From: Crenobacter oryzisoli
GTDB taxonomy: Bacteria; Pseudomonadota; Gammaproteobacteria; Burkholderiales; Chromobacteriaceae
Length of the DNA: 64,000 bases
Direction of reading: 5' to 3'
Assembly: GCF_030385785.1 (NCBI RefSeq)
Contig: NZ_JAUEDK010000022.1
Coordinates: 17,536-81,535 of the forward strand
Below are positions 63,125 through 64,000 of this stretch, one piece after another (position 1 is the stretch's first letter; each line of letters begins with the position of its first letter). Both the position numbers and the translations under genes were made by a program. The notes under the pieces are model-generated. The model was not told where the DNA came from and made no database searches. It saw only the letters and a program-made list of their open reading frames with translations.

Positions 63125-64000
63125 ATGTCTAACCACAGGTTATCCATGCGCAAAATCGTCGAAATCCTTCGCCTGCATCACGCAGGTCTGTACTCGCGGC
63201 GCGCGATCGCCCGAATGATCGGCGCATCCCCCACCACGGTCAGCGACTACCTCGCCCGCGCCAAGCTCGCCGGGCTGAGCTTCCCGCTACCCGCCGGCCT
63301 GGACGAAGCCACCGTCAATGGCCTGCTATTTCCCCCGACGGCGCCGTCGAAAGTCCGCCGCACCGAACCCGACTGGCCGACGCTGCACCAGGAACTGCGC
63401 CGCAAAGGCGTGACGCTGGAGCTGCTGTGGCAGGAGTACAAGGCCGAAACACCGGACGGACTCCAGTACAGCGCGTTCTGCGACCATTACCGCCGTTGGC
63501 GCAAGACGCTGGCAGTGACGCTGCGCCAGCACCACACACCCGGTGAGAAACTGTTCGTCGACTACGCCGGGCAGACGGTCGACGTCATCGACCCGCATAC
63601 CGGCGAAATTCACGCCGCGCAGATCTTCGTCGCGGTGCTCGGCGCCTCCAACTACACCTACCTCGAAGCGACCTTCACGCAGCAGCTGGAAGACTGGATC
63701 GGCAGCCATGTGCGCGCCTTCGACTATCTCGGTGGCGTCACCGCGCTGGTGGTCCCCGACAACCTGAAGAGCGGCGTGCGCCATCCGTCCCGCTACGAGC
63801 CGGACCTGAACCCGACCTACCAGGACCTGGCACAACATTACGGCTGCGCGGTGCTGCCGGCGCGGCCGTACAAGCCGCGCGACAAGGCCAAGGTCGAGGT
63901 CGGCGTCCAGGTGGTCGAGCGCTGGGTGCTGGCCCGGTTGCGTCACCAGCGCTTCTTCAGCCTGCAAGAACTCAACCTGGTTCTGCGTCAGTGCCTGGAG
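63125..64000 (+). CDS. istA: IS21-family transposase IstA, N-terminal 292 residues
   Basis: In frame from the ATG at 63125 to the last base. N-terminal helix-turn-helix: MRKIVEILRLHHAGLYSRRA, then IGASPTTVSDYLARA. The DDE core is visible: LFVDYAGQTVDVID (first Asp), LVVPDNLKSGV (second Asp) and DKAKVEVGVQVVERW (Glu). No frameshift in the visible part, so the element may be active. The C-terminus and IstB lie outside the window. Confidence 0.93.
   Translation, partial: MSNHRLSMRKIVEILRLHHAGLYSRRAIARMIGASPTTVSDYLARAKLAGLSFPLPAGLDEATVNGLLFPPTAPSKVRRTEPDWPTLHQELRRKGVTLELLWQEYKAETPDGLQYSAFCDHYRRWRKTLAVTLRQHHTPGEKLFVDYAGQTVDVIDPHTGEIHAAQIFVAVLGASNYTYLEATFTQQLEDWIGSHVRAFDYLGGVTALVVPDNLKSGVRHPSRYEPDLNPTYQDLAQHYGCAVLPARPYKPRDKAKVEVGVQVVERWVLARLRHQRFFSLQELNLVLRQCLE

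Larger units (their letters stand above)
62954..64000 (+). mobile_element. IS21-family insertion sequence, left part (continues past window)
   Basis: The left end is placed near 62954 (TG dinucleotide), followed by four 20-bp repeats at 23-bp period and by istA, which runs off the window edge. istB and the right end are not visible. Confidence 0.8.

Overview
The window is a chromosomal segment of a GC-rich, motile Gram-negative bacterium, most likely a betaproteobacterium of the Neisseriales. The pointers are a ZipA/LigA/SMC set with an unusually long LigA (806 aa, extra sequence between the helix-hairpin-helix and BRCT parts), an AlgH-RuvX pair, metNIQ, and a short flagellin followed by flaG-fliD-fliS-fliT. 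The species is inferred, not read.

Layout. 1-9650 holds the C-terminal part of an ETF-ubiquinone oxidoreductase, two small unknowns, the YlqF ribosome-assembly GTPase, radical-SAM YgiQ, and a regulator/transport block (MerR-TipAS regulator with its own operator, GST, AraC regulator, LysE exporter). 9700-15950 has a YqaE-like peptide and a patatin lipase, then a receiver protein translationally coupled to a BarA/BvgS-type hybrid kinase. 15970-17300 is a run of three small exported proteins, one only 48 aa. 17560-22260 is metNIQ, DUF3592, RuvX and AlgH on the minus strand. 22400-37020 is smc, then narK, a TonB-like protein and a marR-cytochrome b561-yceI-yceI operon wedged in front of zipA-ligA, followed by galU, a purine phosphoribosyltransferase and a methylthioinosine phosphorylase.

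37100-56470 is the most interesting part. After a 1.1 kb gene-poor stretch with a MITE-like element and heptamer repeats comes a complete CMP-pseudaminic acid pathway (pseB-C-F-G-H-I). An AT-rich four-gene sugar cassette follows (Gfo/Idh/MocA oxidoreductase, GT-B-like protein, DegT aminotransferase, GNAT), then a 975-aa TPR plus glycosyltransferase protein placed directly upstream of a sigma28-driven flagellin gene. flaG, fliD, fliS, fliT, a DUF2802 protein, a FliK-type protein and a small FlhB-like protein complete the row. No Maf-type flagellin glycosyltransferase is present, so the TPR protein is the natural candidate for loading pseudaminic acid, and perhaps a second sugar, onto flagellin. 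Base composition changes abruptly inside pseB and inside pseI, which suggests exchangeable cassettes.

56600-64000 has a GlxR-type dehydrogenase, a BaiN-type flavoprotein, a methyltransferase, a bestrophin-like channel and small unknowns, with two more copies of a MITE family. It ends in the left part of an IS21-family element (istA runs off the edge) that appears to have cut a small gene. No rRNA, tRNA or CRISPR array was recognised.
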